A stretch of 64,000 nt of DNA from Streptomyces syringium (GCF_017876625.1 NZ_JAGIOH010000001.1:2480001-2544000); one strand, 5' to 3'. Counted from the stretch's first letter, positions 17,797-26,372 are shown. Numbers and translations: made by a program. The notes: generated by a model from the letters alone, not told the origin.

Positions 17797-18089
17797 GGTG
17801 GGACCTGATTCCTGTTCCTGAAACTGCTCTGTACCTGCTGTGTACCTCCTGCCAGCGTAAACCCGGCAGGGCCGCATACCGTCCGGGCCGTCCGGACCCT
17901 TGAGGCGCCGTCCGGGCCCTTGAGGAGCCGCCCGGTTCCCTCCCCCGGCTTCCACACTCGTGTTCTGTTTTTACATATTCGACCACAAAAGGGGAGTGCA
18001 GACCGGTTTGCACCACTGGCGACCCGGAAAGCATCCGCGCGTAGCTGCCTTGGCTGCCTCTGCGAATTCACCGCAAGGAGAAGACAGAC

Positions 18090-18953
18090 ATGCTGCACGG
18101 AAACGCCTTACGTGAAGCGATCGCGGCTCCCCGGACCACGCCGCTCCTGGGAATCTACGATATGTACTCCGCCTCACTGGCGGCTCGGTACTACGACGGC
18201 TTCTTCGTATCCGGATTTGGTTTCGCCGCCTCGCACTACGGCCTTCCGGACATCGGTTTCATCGCCTGGCCGGACCTGCTGGCCTTCACCGAACGACTGC
18301 GCGCGGCATTCCCCGGCCACCACCTGCTGGTGGACGTCGACGACGGTTTCGGGGACCCGGAGGTCGCCGCCCACGTCGTGCGAAGACTGGAGCTGGCGGG
18401 TGCCTCCGGGGTGATCCTGGAGGACCAGAAGCGCCCCCGCCGGTGCGGACATCTGGACGGCAAGCTGATCCTGCCGCTGGACGAGTATCTGGAAAAGCTC
18501 CACAGGGTCCTCGACAGCAGACAGGATCTGGTCGTCGTGGCCCGTACGGACGCCACCGAGGAGGCCGAGATCATGCGCCGGGCGGCGGCGCTGGCGGAGA
18601 CCGCGGCGGACGTCGTCCTGGTCGACGGAGTGAGAAGCGTCGAAAGCATTCAAAAGATTCGTTCGGTCATCGGCACCAAACCATTGCTGTTCAATCAGAT
18701 CGCGGGCGGTAAATCACCGCGGCTCTCCCTGTCGGAGCTCGCGGACCTGGGCGTGGACGTCGCCATCTACAGCACGCCCTGCCTGTTCGCCGCGCACCAC
18801 GCGATCGACAGCGCCCTGTCGGAACTGAGGAAAACGGACGGACGGCTGCCGGACCCCCGGCTGACCGAATCGATCGGTGTCGGGGACGCCACGGAACTTC
18901 TGACGAAGAACCTCGGCCGGCACCGCCCGACGCGAGAGCAGTCCGCGACGTGA
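18090..18953 (+). CDS. PEP mutase/isocitrate lyase superfamily enzyme
   Basis: A 287-residue TIM-barrel protein of the PEP phosphonomutase/isocitrate lyase superfamily. Seen: SGFGFAASHYGLPDIGF, metal-binding VDVDDGFGDP with Asp82 and Asp84, and the catalytic loop EDQKRPRRCGHLDGK with Cys119. The (K/R)RCGH loop is the lyase type (2-methylisocitrate lyase, isocitrate lyase), whereas PEP mutases carry EDKxxPK without this Cys, so a C-C lyase is more likely than a phosphonate-forming mutase. Start ATG at 18090 after AAGGAGA. Codon 7 is TTA (18108-18110), so translation should need the bldA tRNA. It heads a three-gene operon: the stop overlaps the next start (GTGA). The upstream 293 bp is AT-richer than its surroundings and holds two CCGTCCGGxCCCTTGAGG repeats. 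Confidence 0.85.
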   Translation: MLHGNALREAIAAPRTTPLLGIYDMYSASLAARYYDGFFVSGFGFAASHYGLPDIGFIAWPDLLAFTERLRAAFPGHHLLVDVDDGFGDPEVAAHVVRRLELAGASGVILEDQKRPRRCGHLDGKLILPLDEYLEKLHRVLDSRQDLVVVARTDATEEAEIMRRAAALAETAADVVLVDGVRSVESIQKIRSVIGTKPLLFNQIAGGKSPRLSLSELADLGVDVAIYSTPCLFAAHHAIDSALSELRKTDGRLPDPRLTESIGVGDATELLTKNLGRHRPTREQSAT

Positions 18954-19348
18954 GCAGCGTGGAAAGCCGCCTCGGCACACCATGGAATGCACCCCGCCTG
19001 CTGTGGTCCTCCACGGCGGGCATCACCCTCATGATCGCCGCGGCCGTCCTCTTCTGCGCGGGAGCGGCATACGCGGCACCGGTACCGCTCGTCGCCCTCC
19101 CGGGGGACGACGACCCGGAACCGTCCTCCTTCAGCGGACCACGCACCGGGGTCCTGTTCATCGACAACTCGAACGCGGACTCATGGCTGGAGGTCGACCG
19201 GACGCTGAACACGCTGTTCGCCGGCAAGGGCACCGCAGGCAGTGACCACGACGGTGGCGGCGGCGCCATCGACGTACGCAGCCGGGACGTGTCCGGCACC
19301 GGCAACTCCCCCGCCCAGAGCGGTGACCCCGGGCAGGACGGGGACTGA
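18950..19348 (+). CDS. Small exported or membrane-anchored protein
   Basis: A 132-residue protein with a single hydrophobic segment (about residues 22-43, AGITLMIAAAVLFCAGAAYA) that reads as a signal peptide ending in AYAAP, followed by an acidic, Gly/Asp-rich mature part (FIDNSNADSWLEVDRTLNTLF, then a DHDGGGG tail). No known domain. The GTG start overlaps the upstream TGA by GTGA, implying translational coupling with the lyase-like enzyme, and the SBF transporter starts three bases after its stop. Role unknown; the tight coupling suggests it works with the transporter at the membrane. Confidence 0.75.
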   Translation: MSSVESRLGTPWNAPRLLWSSTAGITLMIAAAVLFCAGAAYAAPVPLVALPGDDDPEPSSFSGPRTGVLFIDNSNADSWLEVDRTLNTLFAGKGTAGSDHDGGGGAIDVRSRDVSGTGNSPAQSGDPGQDGD

Positions 19349-19351
19349 CCC

Positions 19352-20377
19352 ATGGCCCCGGTCTTCCGGCCGGGCCGGCTGAGGAGGGTGGTCGACCCCT
19401 ACGTCGCCGCCCTCCTCGGCACGGTCGCCCTGGCCACGCTGCTGCCCGCGACGGGCCGGACGGCCACGGCCGTCGGCTGGGCGGCCGATGCCGCCATCGG
19501 CCTGCTCTTCTTCCTCTACGGCGCCCGGCTCTCCACCCGCGAGGCCGTGGACGGCCTGCGCCAGTGGCGGCTGCAGACCGTGGTGGCGACGAGCACGTTC
19601 GTCCTCTTCCCGCTGCTGGGACTGGCAGCCGCCGGCCTGGTCCCGTACCTGCTCACCGAGGACCTCCACACCGGTCTGCTCTTCCTCTGCCTCGTCCCCT
19701 CGACGATCCAGTCATCGATCGCCCTGACCTCCACGGCCCGGGGCAACGTCCCCGCCGCGATCTGCGCCGGTACGTACTCCAGCCTGCTCGGCATGGCCGT
19801 GAGCCCGCTCCTCGCCGCCTGGCTGATCGGCTCCGCCGTCAGCTTCTCGGCCGACGGCCTGCTGACCATCACCACCCAGCTGCTGGCCCCGTTCCTCGCC
19901 GGCCAACTGGCCCGCCGCCCACTCACCGGCTTCCTCACCCGCCACAAGAAGCCCCTCGGCCTCCTGGACCGGCTCTCCATCCTCCTCGTCGTCTACACCG
20001 CGTTCAGCAGAGGAGTGGCGGAAGGCATCTGGCAGCAGGTCACACCCATCCGGCTGCTGTCCCTGCTGTGCGTGGCCACGACCCTCCTGGCCCTGGCACT
20101 CACCACGACGTCCCTTGCCGCCCGGCGGCTGGGATTCAGCCGGGAGGACCGCATCACCATCGTCTTCTGCGGCTCCAACAAGAGCCTCGCGACGGGACTG
20201 CCGATGGCGGCCGTGCTGTTCGGCGCGTCGGCGGGCCCGGTGATCCTGCCGCTCATGCTCTACCACCAGGTGCAGTTGATGGTGTGCGCGGTCATCGCCA
20301 ACCGGTGGTCGCGGGACGCCGCGACGTCACCGGCTCCTGAATCGGCACGCAGGGAGGAAACCCAGCGCGCTTGTTAG
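19352..20377 (+). CDS. SBF-family (bile acid:sodium symporter-like, YfeH type) transporter
   Basis: A 341-residue membrane protein with about ten hydrophobic segments and the SBF/PF13593 features: GLLFFLYGARLS in TM2, LVPSTIQSSIALTSTARGNVPAAICAGTYSSLLGM around the first crossover, and FCGSNKSLATGLPMA around the second. Members move organic anions with sodium; YfeH-type substrates are mostly unknown. ATG at 19352 follows GGGGAC. Last gene of the lyase-exported protein-transporter operon, so it may import the substrate or export the product of the first enzyme. The tail after residue 320 is cytosolic and charged. Confidence 0.87.
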   Translation: MAPVFRPGRLRRVVDPYVAALLGTVALATLLPATGRTATAVGWAADAAIGLLFFLYGARLSTREAVDGLRQWRLQTVVATSTFVLFPLLGLAAAGLVPYLLTEDLHTGLLFLCLVPSTIQSSIALTSTARGNVPAAICAGTYSSLLGMAVSPLLAAWLIGSAVSFSADGLLTITTQLLAPFLAGQLARRPLTGFLTRHKKPLGLLDRLSILLVVYTAFSRGVAEGIWQQVTPIRLLSLLCVATTLLALALTTTSLAARRLGFSREDRITIVFCGSNKSLATGLPMAAVLFGASAGPVILPLMLYHQVQLMVCAVIANRWSRDAATSPAPESARREETQRAC

Positions 20378-20387
20378 GGTCCGGGAC

Positions 20388-20714
20388 ATGGCACGCCTGA
20401 AGATCGAGATATCGGTTCCGGACGACCACGTGGAGAAGGTCGCAGCCGCCCTGCACGCCTCCGGCGCGGGACGGGTCGGCGCCTACGAGCGCTGCACCAG
20501 CGTCTGGCGCATCGACGGCACATGGCAGCCGCTGCCGGGCGCCGACCCGTACGACGGGGAGGTCGGCGTCCTGCAACACGGCGCGGAGACCCGCATCGAG
20601 TCCTTCTGCGACACGGACCAGGCCGCCGCCGTCCTTCGCGCGGTCCGCGCCGCCCATCCCTACGAGGAACCGGTCATCCATTTCCTCCCCCTGTACGAGG
20701 CAGGCGAGGACTGA
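20388..20714 (+). CDS. Nif3/YqfO C-terminal-like protein
   Basis: A 108-residue protein corresponding to the stand-alone middle domain of Nif3/YqfO proteins, which has a CutA-like ferredoxin fold. Diagnostic stretch: AVRAAHPYEEPVIHFLPL near the end, with KIEISVPDDHVEKVAAALHASGAGRVGAYERC at the start. Stand-alone copies are trimeric, probably metal- or ligand-binding, with unknown function. ATG at 20388 follows TAGGGT closely and lies ten bases after the transporter stop, so it may belong to the same transcript although the role looks unrelated. Confidence 0.85.
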   Translation: MARLKIEISVPDDHVEKVAAALHASGAGRVGAYERCTSVWRIDGTWQPLPGADPYDGEVGVLQHGAETRIESFCDTDQAAAVLRAVRAAHPYEEPVIHFLPLYEAGED

Positions 20715-20764
20715 GGACCTCGGACGCCTTCGCCGCAGGCACTCGGACCCGCGGCCGGTGCGTC

Positions 20765-21088
20765 TCAGCCGATGACCCGCACCGATTGGGGGCCTCCGAC
20801 ATGGGCCACCGCGCGGCCGGGTTCCAAGGTCGTGACGAACGTATTGCAGGCCGTGCCGAGGTAGACGTTGACCGATTTGTTCGTCTCGTTGTCGATCGTT
20901 GACGCCCGCGCCTGGAGGGTGAGACAGACGTTGTCCGGGGGGTCGGTGATCAGGAACTCCTGACCGTTGACATCGAAGTACTGGATCCTTCCTGTGGCGG
21001 CCTGCGCGCTGGTGGCCAGGCCGGTGGCCAGCACGGCCGCCATGCCGACTGCCAGACCGAGCCTGCCCAGATGTGCGAGTGCGAGCAT
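20765..21088 (-). CDS. Small secreted protein
   Basis: A 107-residue protein with a Sec signal peptide (about residues 1-30, GLAVGMAAVLATGLATSAQA, cleavage after AQA). The mature part of about 77 residues is beta-rich with two Cys (NVCLTL and GTACNT) about 30 apart, likely one disulfide. No family recognised. ATG at 21088 preceded by GGGAGACC. Monocistronic, convergent with the Nif3-like gene. Confidence 0.75.
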   Translation of the reverse strand: MLALAHLGRLGLAVGMAAVLATGLATSAQAATGRIQYFDVNGQEFLITDPPDNVCLTLQARASTIDNETNKSVNVYLGTACNTFVTTLEPGRAVAHVGGPQSVRVIG

Positions 21089-21356
21089 GAGAGAGGTCTC
21101 CCTTCCCTGTGCGGCGCCGGTTCCCGACGTTTCGGCGCCCCAAGGGACAGGGTCCTCCGTATGGGGGTAATTCAGAACGTTTCGCCGCCCACTTGCCCGA
21201 ATGAGTGAATAACTCGGCAATCGCATTTATGGCTTCGAGGGCGCCTGTGTCCGGTGGACCCCCGCTGCGGTCGCCGACGCGGGCGGCCTGTCGGCCCGCA
21301 GCGGGGCGGGAAGACCGCTGGGCGCGGCGGCCCGATCCGGAGACGGGCCGTGGGTT

Positions 21357-22301
21357 TCAGGAGCGGCGCGGCTCGCGGCCGTTGATCGCATCCAGGTAGA
21401 GCTTGAAGATCTCTTCGTCGTTGACCGGGCTGTACGAGAGCTGATCGGCGTCGTCACCGTCGGGACCGCCGCCGTTGAGCCCGCCGAGCACCCCGATCAG
21501 CTCGCCCGTCTTCGTCTTCTCGTTGAAGTGAGCAAGCCAGGGGCTCCCTGACGTGCCCGAGTAGAAGCCGTCACAGCGCATCCGCAGCTGCTTGCGGTCA
21601 TCGAGCCGGGATGTCAGGGTCGTGCAGCGAATGGCCTGGTCGGCGGGGTCGTCATCGGAGTTCGGATAGCCGATGACGGTCACCCGGTTGACGTACCCGG
21701 GCGTACGGGTCAGCCGGTTGGCGCCCGTCACGCGCTCGATCTGCCGCCCCCGGCCATCAGGCTTCACGGTGGCGAAGGCGAAGTCCAGATCGGAGCCCTC
21801 ACCGTAGTCCTCACGCCGGGGATCGACGAACGTGCGGTCCACCGCCCACACCCCGTAGGGCTGCGTGTCCTTGCCGCGCTGGTAGTCCGGCACGAAGGCC
21901 GCGTCTTCGCCGACCGAACAGTGCCCGGCGGTGATGAGCAGATTCCCCTTGGGGCTGTGCACCACGCTGGCCGTGCAGTGATGGTCCTTCATGTCCTCGC
22001 CGACATAGAACAGCACCCCCACCGACGGAACCCCGTCGAAGTGCCGCGCGCTCCCCGTCATCCGCTGCGCAGGTGACTCGGCGTCGTCGTCCTCACCGTC
22101 CCCGGCCGTCGTCGACGCCGACATCCGCGAGGGCCCCCAGAACCGCTGGGCCTCCTCGCTCGACCAGTCGCCGTCCCGCCCGTGCCCACCGGCCCCGTGC
22201 GGCACGGCAGCGGCGAGCGCGACGACATACAGCCCCGCGAGCACGGCCCGAACCCACGGACCACGGCTCCACCGGGAGAAACGCACAAGAACCCCCACCA
22301 C
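21357..22301 (-). CDS. Secreted trypsin-like serine protease
   Basis: A 314-residue protein with an N-terminal hydrophobic signal or anchor (about residues 15-37) and a chymotrypsin-fold domain. Catalytic triad: His in LLITAGHCS, Asp in GSDLDFAFATV, Ser in CDGFYSGTSGSPW. The chymotrypsin-family Cys around the His (HHCTASVV ... GHC) is present. It would act outside the membrane; the pro-region between the signal and HFDGVPSVG is acidic. The start is uncertain: GTG 22301 has little ribosome binding site, and a GTG five codons later (22286) is preceded by GGGGG. Downstream of the HATPase gene by 21 bases, on the same strand. Confidence 0.85.
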   Translation of the reverse strand: MVGVLVRFSRWSRGPWVRAVLAGLYVVALAAAVPHGAGGHGRDGDWSSEEAQRFWGPSRMSASTTAGDGEDDDAESPAQRMTGSARHFDGVPSVGVLFYVGEDMKDHHCTASVVHSPKGNLLITAGHCSVGEDAAFVPDYQRGKDTQPYGVWAVDRTFVDPRREDYGEGSDLDFAFATVKPDGRGRQIERVTGANRLTRTPGYVNRVTVIGYPNSDDDPADQAIRCTTLTSRLDDRKQLRMRCDGFYSGTSGSPWLAHFNEKTKTGELIGVLGGLNGGGPDGDDADQLSYSPVNDEEIFKLYLDAINGREPRRS

Positions 22302-22322
22302 GTCAGGAAGGTAATCGACAGG

Positions 22323-22766
22323 CTAACCGCATCCGCCAAGATCCAACTCGCACCAGACCGTTTTTCCTACGGTCCGCCGAGCCACTCCCCAGCGCGTGGC
22401 CAGCGTACGAATGATCAACAAACCCCTGCCGAATTCGTCCTCCGGCGTGGCGTGCCGTGGCCTGGGGAGAGTCTCGCCCCGGGCGTCGGAGACGGCGATC
22501 CGCAGGGTGACGGCTTCTGCCCTGGTCACGGCCTGGGTGACCGTCAGCTCCACCTGGAAGAGCCGCCCCCGCAGACGCCCGTGCTGCACGGCGTTGCCCG
22601 CCAGCTCGGACAGCAGGGCGGCAGCGTCATCGGCGGCCTCGGGGTAGCCCCAGACGTCGACGAGACGGGCGATGTGGCGGCGGGCGATGGTGACGCACTG
22701 AAGGCTCGACGGGTAGTTCATGCGGTCGTACTGGAGGGGGCTGGGGAGTTCCTCGGGAGCGAGCAT
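22323..22766 (-). CDS. HATPase_c anti-sigma-like ATP-binding protein
   Basis: A 147-residue single-domain GHKL ATPase of the RsbW/SpoIIAB-like group: N-box AALLSELAGNAVQHG, G1-like IAVSDARGE and a G2-like FGRGLLIIRTLATRWG. Start ATG at 22766 after GGAGGAGA. It is divergent from an XRE regulator followed by DUF397 genes; this trio (ATPase, XRE, DUF397) recurs many times in Streptomyces genomes, the best known being the whiJ and abaA loci that affect sporulation and antibiotic production. The catalytic activity, kinase or only nucleotide binding, is not known for these paralogues. Confidence 0.87.
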   Translation of the reverse strand: MLAPEELPSPLQYDRMNYPSSLQCVTIARRHIARLVDVWGYPEAADDAAALLSELAGNAVQHGRLRGRLFQVELTVTQAVTRAEAVTLRIAVSDARGETLPRPRHATPEDEFGRGLLIIRTLATRWGVARRTVGKTVWCELDLGGCG

Positions 22767-22954
22767 TTTCGGTCTCCTCCGGGCGTGGGGGATCGGCGCG
22801 CGTGGCTGATTTGCGTGGCGCGATCGGTTCGTTACGGACGGTACGACTGTCGAGGTGATCCGTTCAACCGATCCCGGGGAAAATTATCCCAACGTGTTGC
22901 GAGCACGGTCCCGCGAGATCCAGACTGGGCGCGCAAACGCGAGGAGTTGGGAAC

Positions 22955-23806
22955 GTGACAGAGGATCAATCCGCCCAGGACAACCGCGTCTCAACCGTCC
23001 TCGGTCGCAGGCTCGGCGGTGAGCTGCTCCAGCTCCGCACCAAGGCTGGCCTCACCCAAGGGCAGGCATCGAAGGCGCTGACCTCGTCGACGGCGAAGGT
23101 CGCCAAGATGGAACGCGGCTGGGTCCCGATGCGGGATCCGGACATCCGGGCGCTGTGCGAGCTGTACGGAGCGACCGAGCCGACCGTGGTAGGCGGGCTC
23201 CTGGAGTTGGCACGGATCGACCGCGAGCGGCGGAAGGTGAAGGGCTGGTGGAACGATCTGCCCCTCATCGCAGCGCTCAAGGAGTACGTGTCCCTGGAGA
23301 GCGTGGCAACCTCGGTCAAGTCATGGCAGGTGTCCTACGTTCCGGGGCTGCTGCAAACCCCTGCCTACGTCCGCGCCCTGCGACCCGACGACCAGTTTGT
23401 CCAGACTCGAATCAACCGGCAACAGCGGCTTGCCGACAATCCCCCACTCTCCTTCTGGGCCGTCGTGCACGAAGCCGCGCTACGGTGCCTTGTAGGTGGA
23501 CGCGACGTGATGGGAGGCCAGTTGGAGCACTTGCGCCGCATCTCCAAGAAGCCGCACATCACCCTCCAGGTGCTGCCCTTTAAGGCCGGCTCTCACCGAG
23601 CGTTGGGCGCCTCGTTCAACATCCTGTCGTTCTCTGATCCTGGCGCGATGGACGTGGTGTTCATGGAGGTGCCGCTCACTCAGCGCTGGGTGGAAGGCGG
23701 CGAGGAAGCCTCACAACATGCTGCGCTCTTCGCGGACGTAGCCGCGCAGGCACTGAGCCCGGAAGACTCCCGGGCCTTCATCACCACCATGAGCAAGGAA
23801 CTGTAA
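22955..23806 (+). CDS. WhiJ-like XRE transcriptional regulator (DUF5753)
   Basis: A 283-residue regulator. The N-terminal helix-turn-helix (about residues 17-72: LGGELLQLRTKAGLTQGQASKAL ... KVAKMERG) is XRE type; the C-terminal DUF5753 domain (about 95-275) has the characteristic VPGLLQTPAYVRAL, FWAVVHEAALR and LQVLPFKAGSHRALGASF. GTG at 22955 follows GAGGAG at good spacing. The next gene starts at the base after its TAA. In the WhiJ model the XRE protein represses a developmental promoter and the small DUF397 partner modulates it; transfer of that model here is inference. Confidence 0.92.
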   Translation: MTEDQSAQDNRVSTVLGRRLGGELLQLRTKAGLTQGQASKALTSSTAKVAKMERGWVPMRDPDIRALCELYGATEPTVVGGLLELARIDRERRKVKGWWNDLPLIAALKEYVSLESVATSVKSWQVSYVPGLLQTPAYVRALRPDDQFVQTRINRQQRLADNPPLSFWAVVHEAALRCLVGGRDVMGGQLEHLRRISKKPHITLQVLPFKAGSHRALGASFNILSFSDPGAMDVVFMEVPLTQRWVEGGEEASQHAALFADVAAQALSPEDSRAFITTMSKEL

Positions 23807-24001
23807 ATGCTGCCAGATTTCCAGTTCCGCAAATCGACCTTCAGCAACGACGAAGCCGAATGCGTGGAGGTAGCCCTGAACATCTCAGACATCGTGGCGT
23901 TGCGCGACTCCAAGGTCCCCGACGGGCCGATCCTCAGAGTCTCCCCGGCCCCTTGGGATGCCTTCCGTGAAGCACTCGTGACAGGAACGTTCGACCGTTG
24001 A
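23807..24001 (+). CDS. DUF397 small partner protein
   Basis: A 64-residue DUF397 protein: FRKSTFSNDEAECVEVA, then ALRDSKVPDGPILRVSPAPWDAFREAL, the two conserved blocks of the family. Starts (ATG 23807) directly after the TAA of the XRE gene, so the two are translationally coupled. Family members act with the adjacent XRE regulator; molecular mechanism unresolved. Confidence 0.92.
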   Translation: MLPDFQFRKSTFSNDEAECVEVALNISDIVALRDSKVPDGPILRVSPAPWDAFREALVTGTFDR

Positions 24002-24041
24002 GTCAACGAGCGCGCTGAGTCCAGGGGCTGGGGGTATCTGC

Positions 24042-24253
24042 ATGAGCAAGGAAGCGTGGGGGCAGTCAAGCATCCGGTTCCGCAAGTCGAGCTTCAGCGA
24101 CCCCAACCACGAATGCGTGGAGATAGCCACCAACGTCCCCGCCATCGTGGCGATACGCGACTCCAAGAGCCCCACGGCCCAGTGATCCGCTTCTCCCCTA
24201 GCCCCTGGACCACCTTCCGTGAGGCCCTCGTGACGGGCGCGTTCAGTCACTGA
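24042..24253 (+). pseudogene. Second DUF397 gene, broken by a one-base frameshift
   Basis: ATG at 24042 opens MSKEAWGQSSIRFRKSSF, continues with SDPNHECVEIATNVPAIVAIRDSKSP and then stops at TGA 24183. The expected continuation DGPVIRFSPSPWTTFREALVTGAFSH is present in the +1 neighbouring frame up to 24253. One base is missing around 24171-24176 (CCCACGG where the intact paralogue has CCCGACGG). It is a tandem duplicate of the preceding gene: the ends FREALVTGxF match, and the duplicated block seems to include the MSKE codons that end the XRE gene. Either a pseudogene, a sequencing error, or a truncated 47-residue protein. Confidence 0.85.
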
Positions 24254-24394
24254 GGGGTTCACTCCACAGAGTGACGCACTTCCAGCCACCCCCAGACGGC
24301 CGCCAACTCAATTGATCACGCGTTGAGTTGATGGGGCCCACACCTTCTGCTAGAACGTCGGCCTCGGACAACCGCAGAAGAACCGGGGGAAACG

Positions 24395-25393
24395 ATGACC
24401 GCATCTCCGCCTCCACCTCCGGCGGCGCCGCCTCCACAGAACGACGGACCGGACCAGGAAACCCCGCGCTGGAAGAAGACGGTCAAGGTCATGGCCGTGA
24501 TCGGCGGCTTAAGCGCCTTGATCGGGGTGCCCGGAGCGATTCTCGGCGTGTGGTACCAGGATCGCAGCACGAAGTCCGGCGAGGACTCGGTGAAGATCGC
24601 GCGGGAAGCGGAAGACCGGGAGAAGGGGGAGGTGGAAGAGGACAAGAAGAAGGAAGCGGGCCCGCCGATCGCGAGCGTGGCGGGGGCACCTGGCTTCTAC
24701 GGCTCACGCTTCGCCTTCCCTGATCGCACCGCCGATCTGGGGGAAGGAAAATCGGCCCTCTACGGGACGGAGGCGTACTCGACATGGTTCGAGAAGAACC
24801 GAGTCGCTCCCGTCGGGGTGGCCGCGACCAGAGTCACCCTGTCTCCCCTCCACGAGGGAACCGTCGTGGTCCAGAACATGCGGCTCTCCGGTCTCAAGTG
24901 CCAGCCGACACGGTACGCGGGGACCGCTGTGGTTCCGCCGCCGATCGGGGACGGCGGGGAGGAAATGCCGCCGACGGAGATCGCTTTCGATCTCACGGAG
25001 CCCGTCCCCCGGCCGAGACAACACGAGGGAAGAGTCGTTTCCGACCCGGCCGCGAAGGCGGAAGTCTGGCGAATCAAGGGAAACGCCTTCTCGAAGGGCA
25101 TCTACCTCGACGGCGGGAAGCAAGCCGATGCCCGCTCCTTCGACCTCTACTTCTTCACGGGAAACAAGGACTGTGAATTCGGGGTCGAGGTCAACGTCAC
25201 CAGCGGAACGAGTGACGGGTGGTACCCCGTCAAGCTGAGTGGCGGGGACAAGATGAGGGTCGCCGGCCAGGCGAAACGCTACGAGTCGGTGGTGCTACCG
25301 ACGAACGCCGCCCCGGAGGACCCCGTCCAGAACAAGCTTCGCGGACCAGGGAACCCCTTCCAGCCCCTCAAGCTGGAGAAGGGCCCGTTCTGA
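24395..25393 (+). CDS. Membrane-anchored hypothetical protein
   Basis: A 332-residue protein: Pro-rich cytosolic N-terminus (1-25), one transmembrane segment (about 32-52), an acidic/Lys-rich charged stretch likely helical (65-88), then an extracellular domain (about 95-330) with beta-rich character and single Cys residues at GLKCQPT and NKDCEFG. No known family. ATG at 24395 after GGGGGAAA. Codon 39 is TTA (24509-24511), which makes expression depend on the bldA tRNA. Ends 18 bases from the convergent kinase gene. Confidence 0.75.
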   Translation: MTASPPPPPAAPPPQNDGPDQETPRWKKTVKVMAVIGGLSALIGVPGAILGVWYQDRSTKSGEDSVKIAREAEDREKGEVEEDKKKEAGPPIASVAGAPGFYGSRFAFPDRTADLGEGKSALYGTEAYSTWFEKNRVAPVGVAATRVTLSPLHEGTVVVQNMRLSGLKCQPTRYAGTAVVPPPIGDGGEEMPPTEIAFDLTEPVPRPRQHEGRVVSDPAAKAEVWRIKGNAFSKGIYLDGGKQADARSFDLYFFTGNKDCEFGVEVNVTSGTSDGWYPVKLSGGDKMRVAGQAKRYESVVLPTNAAPEDPVQNKLRGPGNPFQPLKLEKGPF

Positions 25394-25411
25394 TACCCAG
25401 TTCACAAGAGG

Positions 25412-26335
25412 TCACCGCTTCAGCAGCGACTCCGCGACAGCGATGGACGACGGGGCGAGCGCGGTCTCTCCGTCGCTGATGTCCCATAGGGAGTTCTGCA
25501 GCAGCCGCCCCAGCGTCCAGCCGGTCGCCCGTGCGCGGTCCAGGCCCAGGGCCTCGGTGAGCAGGTCGAAGCGGCGCCGCACAATGCGCGGAGTGTCGCC
25601 CTTCGCGACGACGTCGTCCCACCGGCTGTCCAGCGCGGGCCACAGGTCGAAGCCGGGGTCCCCGGCGAGCGGCTCGGGGTCGATGGCGAGCCACGGCTCG
25701 CGCGACGCGGCGAGCACGTTGTCGTAGTGCAGGTCCCAGTGCAGTAGCCGGTCGCCGGGTTCGTCGATCAGCTCGGCCACCGCCGACGCCCAGCCGCGCA
25801 GGAGCTGCCGGTCGGCCGGGTCGGCCAGTGCCGTGACCACCTGCGGAACCTGCTCCAGCATCTCGTTGACGATGACTTTGAGGCTGCGCAACCCCTGCGG
25901 CGCGGGAACGCGGACCAGCCGGGCCAGAAGCCCGGCCAGGATGCCCATCGCAGCGTCGTCGTCCTCGACCGATGCCAGCGTGCGGGCACCGTCCAGCCGC
26001 TCCAGGAGCATGGTGCCGCTGTCGGGATCGTGGTCGAGCAGCCGTACCATCCCGTCACCGTTCCAGGTGCGCAGACCGATGAGCGCGGCGGTTGTCTCCT
26101 CCCTGGGCATCTGGAGTCTGAGGACCGCGCGCGTGCCGTCCTTGCCCGACACCGGCAACACCAGCGAGGCTTCCCCCGCTCCGGCGACGCCGTCCCGTTT
26201 CAGCTCCCAGCGGTCCAGGAATTCCGCGGCGAGAGCCGGCAGCGCGGTGATCCAGGCCGTCCCCTGCTCGCCGAAACTTCTGGCGTACGACGACGCCAGG
26301 GATTGCGGGACATCTACAGCCTCCACCACGCTCAT
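25412..26335 (-). CDS. Streptomycin 6-kinase-like aminoglycoside phosphotransferase
   Basis: A 307-residue APH(6)/hydroxyurea-resistance-type kinase (APH_6_hur family). The kinase core contains the catalytic loop LLHWDLHYDNVLAASREPW and the metal-binding AIDPEPLAGDPGFDLWPAL. The N-lobe has LVLPVSGKDGTRAVLRLQMP. Streptomycin producers use such enzymes for self-resistance, but many Streptomyces carry distant paralogues of unknown substrate, and no aminoglycoside biosynthetic gene is nearby, so resistance is not implied. ATG at 26335. Next to the tyrosinase gene (37-bp gap, same strand). Confidence 0.85.
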   Translation of the reverse strand: MSVVEAVDVPQSLASSYARSFGEQGTAWITALPALAAEFLDRWELKRDGVAGAGEASLVLPVSGKDGTRAVLRLQMPREETTAALIGLRTWNGDGMVRLLDHDPDSGTMLLERLDGARTLASVEDDDAAMGILAGLLARLVRVPAPQGLRSLKVIVNEMLEQVPQVVTALADPADRQLLRGWASAVAELIDEPGDRLLHWDLHYDNVLAASREPWLAIDPEPLAGDPGFDLWPALDSRWDDVVAKGDTPRIVRRRFDLLTEALGLDRARATGWTLGRLLQNSLWDISDGETALAPSSIAVAESLLKR

Positions 26336-26372
26336 GCCGACTTCCTCTCAGCCCACCAAGCCCCCCGCCTGG

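Noticed and set aside
25412..26335. Proof of an aminoglycoside resistance or biosynthesis cluster
   Set aside because: The kinase is family-level similar to APH(6), but no other aminoglycoside genes occur nearby.
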